Shown: piece after piece, positions 58,896-64,000 of the stretch
Layout of the letters: each line of letters begins with the position of its first letter
Position numbering within the stretch: position 1 is the first letter of the stretch
Source: Triglochin maritima
Taxonomy: Eukaryota > Streptophyta > Magnoliopsida > Alismatales > Juncaginaceae
Reading direction: 5' to 3'
DNA length: 64,000 nucleotides
NCBI GenBank assembly: GCA_963682175.1
Contig: OY821777.1
Span: forward strand, 16,760,001-16,824,000
Notes under the pieces: model-generated
Told to the model about the DNA's origin: nothing
Database searches by the model: none
Seen by the model: only the letters and a program-made list of their open reading frames with translations
Program-made: the position numbers and the translations under genes

Positions 58896-59320
58896 GTTCT
58901 TTAATCTGCACTATTAGTAGTTGACAAGTGAGAAACATCGCAGTAGATGTGTGTTTTTTTTTTCTTTCCGATGGTGTCAGGGTGGATACGTTGGCAGTAC
59001 CTTCGTCAATGTTCCAATTGTCACATCAACCTCTATGTGCCATTATTACCGATAACACATACACACACAAACAAAAGAACCTCCCGTAATTAGTTGGTTC
59101 CGTTGTTGTTTTGGGGTAAATTAGGATTGCTCCTTTAATTTTTGTTTGATTTCAATTTGACATGCAAATCTACAACATTTTTTCTCTCTCCATGGTTGAT
59201 TAGTTTTCAAGAAGGAATGTGTGTGGCACAGGTTTCACACACTAACCTGCCTACTGATTGACATCATTTATGACATACATTTGTGTCTTATATCCGTTAT
59301 TTTTCACCTAAACAATGCTA
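58896..59320. other. Intergenic spacer, no gene seen
   Basis: AT-rich spacer between the Mutator-like element and the Athila-like LTR. No gene is recognised. Confidence 0.5.
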
Positions 59321-60041
59321 TGTGACGAGTTTTATGTTTGAATTTCAGAAATAAATAGGTTTGAAGAGAAGATGCATAAAAGGACCTAAAAACCTGAAAA
59401 ATGACTGAGTTGAGAGACTCAAAGACTAAGATGCAAGATTGAAGGACCTGAATATAAGATTCATCCCCCTTTGGGGTGGAGATGGTGTTTATACATGCAT
59501 TAAAGAATGAATATGAATGCTTTATATTTTCATTGTGTTGATAAATGTGAATGTATGCTTGCTTGTTAGAGTAGAATATTACACTTGATGGGTTTTGACA
59601 CACATCTTAGATACCTCCCATGCTTGTTTAGGTTCAGAAATAACCAGCTTGTGTATATGAATGTTAATCAACTAGGTTAGTGAATGAATTGATAGGTTTT
59701 GCCATAACCTTTAGACATTTCCTATGCATGAAAACACTACCTACATTTGTGCCTATAGAATGCATTCTTCACCATCATTTTACATGTGTGCACACACTCC
59801 ACCCCTTAGGGGTTTTCCATTTCTGATTTCCAGCTTTCAATTTCCCTCGCTTTCATTTTCCTTGTTTGATGCTTACTCGTTTAGTGAAGTTAGTCTAGTT
59901 TAGTGTAATCACAACTTCTTCCCCTATTTTCCCATTTGCCTTCGAACAAACCAGAGTCTACACACATCCTTGTGGATCAACCCGTATTTGTCACCGCTTC
60001 AACGTGGTCGTGCACTTGCGGTTAATTAAAACGATTAAACA
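59321..60041 (+). repeat. Athila-like LTR A
   Basis: Starts TGTGACGAG, ends next to AGTTTTTGGCGCC. It shares with LTR B the words GGACCTGA and CGTGCACTTGCGGT near its right end and AACCCGTA.TTG.CACCGCTTCA. At 721 bp it is shorter than LTR B. Confidence 0.75.
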
Positions 60042-60047
60042 AGTTTT

Positions 60048-60065
60048 TGGCGCCGTTGCCGGGGA
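60048..60065 (+). other. Primer binding site (tRNA-Asp type)
   Basis: TGGCGCCGTTGCCGGGGA follows the LTR by six bases and matches the 3' end of tRNA-Asp, the usual Athila-type primer. Confidence 0.88.
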
Positions 60066-61217
60066 GGTGTCAGTCCAGATTCTTGTTTGGACGATTCGAG
60101 TGGATTTAATTTGTGTTTTGTAGTTTTTCTTTGTTTCGGGAGACTTGGAGTCGCAAGGAGAGGCAGCTGGAGAAGTTTGGAGGCAAACTGGGAACTTTGG
60201 ACTGCCAATCAGCGACCTCAGAGCGCCAACTGGCGGTCTGGTAAGCTCTGTTTACCTTCTCATTTTTTTGTCTTGTTGCCATAATTGATTTAGGAATCTA
60301 GGACTCGATTTTGCATGTTCTGACTCTTAGATTGCTCCCAGATTAATAATCAACTTCATTTAAGCAACTTGGACCCTAAAACCCAAAACAAAAGATTAGG
60401 CATTCTTTCTTGTTTAGGTCATGGATCATGTATGCGACTTAGGCACGTAGATTGTCTTTTATTTTAGCTTTATTTTCAGTTGCTGAGTGCTGGCGTGAGG
60501 TACGCACCTTCTACTCTCACTCATGCATTTTGTATGAACATGCATTAGTTAGTAGGAAGTGCATTGCAACAAGTGTAAGTTGAGCGTTTGTTTGGAGAGT
60601 TGATTGTCAGATTAAGACTCCAAAACGCTACTAAGGAGGGGTTGTCCCATAAAATATAAGGTGGGGGATTTCATCACCTTTTCCTTCGCCCCAAAAACCA
60701 CACTAATCAAGAGCCTAATTTTAAAATCAAGTAGACGTTGGCCCTAAGGATTTTGGGCGCATTAGGAGAGTGATCCGGTCCCAACCGTCATGACCTGATC
60801 GGCGTTGCCCACTCTGTCGATAGTAGGAGAGACAAGATCTCCGGATCTTGACTCACTTGCTGGGCTTTGTGGTCCTCGTCATAGGGAGGTGAGGCGTGTT
60901 GAGGTCGTGTGACCTCGCAGTTAGGCGTCGTCTAGCTGTAAGGACCTATAGCGACCTTAGGACTGTTTGAGCATTGTTTGCTTGTGTGCTTCTACCTGTA
61001 CCCACCTGCCGAAGAATAAGGACTTCTTCCCTTCTCTACTGAGTCATTCTTCCTCTGCTGTGTCCTCCCGTTTTCTCCTCTACGCACATTCTTTGTTTAA
61101 AAAAAAGAGATTTTGGTTTGTGTTTGTGCACCTTTGTGCATGCTTTCGTAGGCACGAGACGAGAGTGGTCGTTTGACGAGGCGCGTTGTCAACCCGGTTT
61201 CGGTAGTCGATTTCTCG

Positions 61218-61800
61218 ATGCCTTCTTTCTCTCGTGTCGCACACAGTTCGGGTTCAATGACTGCTAATTTCCGCGAGGAGGAGCAGTTGCTGGACCCACC
61301 TATTCCACCTGTTCTCCATGTTCTTCCTGTTGTCGCTCTCATACCTCTACGTGATCGATGCTACCCAAGCCGTACCGCTCTACCTTCATGCATCGTGCCA
61401 GAGGCAAATGGGAACCACTTTGAGGTTAAGCCTCAGTTTATTTCCATGCTCCCTCACTTCACTGGGAAAGGTGATCCATATATCTTTCTCAGGGAATTTG
61501 AGGATGTTTGTGCTATGTTCAAAATGCAACAACTTACCACAGACTCCATACATCTTAGGCTTGTCCCCTTTGCACTGAAGGATGGTGCCAAGAAGTGGTT
61601 GTACAGCAACCAGGCGAATGCCTTTAGGACTTGGGATGAGTTTCAATCTGCATTCCTCAAGAAGTACTTTCCAATTCGTCAGACTCAAAAATTGAGGAAC
61701 GAAATCAATTCGTTCTATCAACAGGAGACCGAATCACTCCATGCATACTTAGAGAGGTTCAAGGAGCTACTATCCTCATGCCCTCACCATGGCATCGAGT
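61218..61800 (+). CDS. gag: Athila-like Gag, truncated by insertion
   Basis: The first in-frame ATG is at 61218; the frame is open further upstream. The protein shows the Ty3/gypsy Gag (Retrotrans_gag) order: PSCIVPEANGNHFEVKPQF, then MLPHFTGKGDPYIFLREFED, the core LVPFALKDGAKKWLYS, TWDEFQSAFLKKYFP and ESLHAYLERFKELLSSCPHHG. It ends at GIE because element B inserted; the following stop codon belongs to LTR B. No zinc knuckle or pol is present in the window. Confidence 0.85.
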
Positions 61801-63065
61801 TGTGACGCACGTGTCAGATTGTTTATGATTGTCATCACATTCCGTCCCGAACGCTCATTGAGTCTGATGCATTGCATACATTGCATCATATGTCTTTCAT
61901 TTAGATTAATTTTATATCAATAAATGCTACTAAGGTATGTGTTTAGTCTTATTTACAGAATACAGGGACCTGAATGCAAATTACCCATATCCCGAGCATA
62001 AACACGTGCAAAAGACTCATTTCTATCATAAAGACCAAGTCAAGATTATCGGGATTCAAATGGAAGTTCATCCAAGCATAAAAGCATGCAAAGACCTAAT
62101 TACAAAAAGGCCAAGGACTTAAGCACAAAAGTAGCTAGGGACTTAACTGCAAAAGCCGAGGACCTGACTGCAAATTACGAGTACCAAAAGATTATTTTGG
62201 AGAAGTTCTAAAGAAAAATCAATTTGGATCTCCAAATATATGAAGAAATTAACTCGGATCTCCAAAGATATGCAATAATTAATCCGGATGCGCAAATGAC
62301 AGCTAAAACATACCATAAACACACAGGAAAAATTCGGGTCGATTCTGAGCAAAAAAGGTGGCGATTCTGCCACACCTCATGTACAAATTGCGGCGATCCC
62401 GCCGCACAAAAGTTGATCCGTGTGCTCAAATTTTTACCAATGCTGTATTGACGCGTGTACTTTCCGTTTATATATTGGGATCCCTTGTATCGGCTATAAA
62501 TAGCCCTGAAACGATGTTGTAAAGAGTCTTAGTTTTTGTTCCAAATTTTAGTAATAAAATTCTGTTCTTTTAATTCTTGTTTTTAGTTTTCTTTTGTAGT
62601 TTCTCTAGGACCCTTCTCCTTCCCTCCATCCATGAGTTTGTAACTCTCCCCAAAGGGTGGGGGTGACGGATTTAGGGTGATGAGAAGAAGAATAAAGTTA
62701 TTATTTTAATTTCGTGTTAGTATATTTTGATTACTTGAGTTTATGTTGAGTCATTTATCATGTAATGCTTTATAACTAATGTGATTTATTATAAGTTACA
62801 GAATTCTCTAATCGAAACCCGACATCTAAACCTCCACCCGCTGGACTCCCATTCATAGTTGTTTTCTTCTTAGTTTGTTTTGTTGTTCTTGTTTTAGATA
62901 ATTAAAAAGACCAAAAATCTCAAACCAACCTCATTATTGTTCTCTCTTTCTCTCCTTAATCGAAAACCACAAAAATAACAATATCTCTCCCTCCTTGTGT
63001 TCGACCCGTACTTGCCACCGCTTCATCGCGGTCGTGCACTTGCGGTATAAATTTAATTCTCATCA
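61801..63065 (+). repeat. Athila-like LTR B
   Basis: Starts TGTGACGCAC. It includes repeated GGACCTGA/GGACTTAA...TGCAAA words near 61967, 62112 and 62160, a TATAAATAG box near 62494, and the shared end CGGTCGTGCACTTGCGGT. Confidence 0.72.
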
Positions 63066-63071
63066 AGTTTT

Positions 63072-63089
63072 TGGCGCCGTTGCCGGGGA
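63072..63089 (+). other. Primer binding site of element B
   Basis: TGGCGCCGTTGCCGGGGA again, identical to the primer site of element A. Confidence 0.88.
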
Positions 63090-64000
63090 GGCGACGCAGA
63101 TTTTGTTTATTGTTGTGTTCTCGATTCTATTCTGTTTATCTTGTGCGTGATCTAAGTAATTGTATTTGTGTTTCAGGAGACAACAGAGTGCGCGGTGAAA
63201 TCTGAACGCAGCCGGAGCAAGCAGGGCGGCGAAATCGCCGCATATCAAGCACAAGCTGCGGCGGATCCGCCGCACAACAGAGGTTCTGGGCTTCAAATTT
63301 TTCTGGGGTTAGCGCCATCTCTGGGTGGACGCGTGGAGCTACTGAAATTTCGAGAGAGGGCGGTGAACCCGACTGAGCATTGCATAGGTATCCTTTGTTG
63401 CCTCTTTCCTCGTAATTTCTAGTTTCGGAAAATTTCCTTTTGTAGAACTGCACGTGTTAAACTTAAATTCCATAATTGGCAATAATTCAACTCTGACCTA
63501 AAAATTGGCAAAACTAGAAGATCTTAGTGCATGTATCATATAATGTTTTGTTTGCATTATTCTTGCTAAATTCTTGCAAATTAATTCTTGGTTGAAGAGT
63601 GCTGGAGGCAAGGTACGTATCGTGGTTTTTATCGATTGCATTTAAGCATATAATCTAATTTGCATACAACCTTGCAATTGCCCCCCCACTAAAGACCATT
63701 GTTTGACTATCTTTGCTAGATTTAAGTTAAACTATCTTAAGGGCAACTCCGTAGGAAAATATACGGTGGGGATTTCATCACCCTTCCGTGGCCCGCAAAT
63801 CACAATCCTAAAGTGTCACCCAAGCCTTAAAATTTAAAATCAATTAGACATTGACCCCTAAGGACTCGGACTCAATTAAGGAGGAGATTGGTTTGACTTG
63901 CTATGACTTGAAGCTGATCGAATTTAATTTAGTGTCTAGAAAGTGTTTTTGTGTTGACGTAAGTCTTCCAAGCGAAGTGATTGTCTAATTGGCACCGACT

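Larger units (their letters stand above)
59321..61800 (+). mobile_element. Athila-like Gypsy element A, cut by element B
   Basis: LTR 59321-60041 (TGTGACGAG ... AAACA), PBS 60048-60065, a leader of about 1.1 kb, and a gag frame 61218-61800 that ends exactly where a second LTR begins. The PBS is complementary to tRNA-Asp, as in Athila and related elements. The remainder of the element would lie beyond element B, outside the window. Confidence 0.8.
61801..64000 (+). mobile_element. Athila-like Gypsy element B, runs off window
   Basis: LTR 61801-63065 (TGTGACGCAC ... CATCA), PBS 63072-63089 and a 5' leader to the window end. No gag frame is reached yet; in element A gag begins about 1.15 kb after the PBS. 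Element B lies inside the gag of element A, so it is the younger insertion. The left flanking 5 bp are CGAGT; the partner duplication lies outside the window. Confidence 0.78.

Overview
This is a stretch of flowering-plant nuclear genome. The evidence is spliced genes with GT-AG introns, a complete cytokinin-receptor-type histidine kinase, a plant ADA2 gene, and dense nested plant transposons (Sirevirus/Copia, Gypsy, Athila-like, TRIM, RTE-type LINE, Mutator-like and CACTA elements). I cannot fix the species or clade from the sequence.

Left third (1-13.7 kb): a broken first exon of an unidentified type II membrane protein (+, 630-947); the 5' half of a transcriptional adaptor ADA2 gene (-, 1768-7035; nine exons in phase, the rest absent from or left of the window); and a complete four-exon gene for a 278-residue coiled-coil protein (-, 9990-13667).

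Middle (13.9-38 kb): a young non-autonomous Sirevirus-like Copia element with two 1.56 kb LTRs (14973-20412); a Gypsy LTR remnant; a 2.24 kb solo LTR with a 5-bp target duplication (23700-25939); and a complete 12-exon AHK2-like hybrid histidine kinase of 1089 aa (-, 27726-37509). The kinase introns hold an RTE LINE fragment and a TRIM element.

Right (38-64 kb) is almost entirely mobile DNA. It holds a 22-bp minisatellite element with a FAR1-type DNA-binding fragment; an RTE LINE (45.8-51.7 kb) split by two oppositely oriented solo LTRs, each with a perfect 5-bp target duplication; a Mutator-like MITE; a 6.4 kb Mutator-like element carrying a broken transposase, an OTU cysteine-protease pseudogene and a nearly intact plant mobile domain (PMD) gene; and two nested Athila-like Gypsy elements, the second running off the right edge.

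Most notable signals: palindromic CGGTCGACCG arrays inside LTRs of both Copia and Gypsy elements; the transposase + OTU + PMD cargo of the Mutator-like element with its GGCGTCT...AGACGCC hairpin arrays; and the nested insertions that can be ordered in time. Exon boundaries were placed by hand from splice signals, reading phase and remembered family sequences, without alignment tools.
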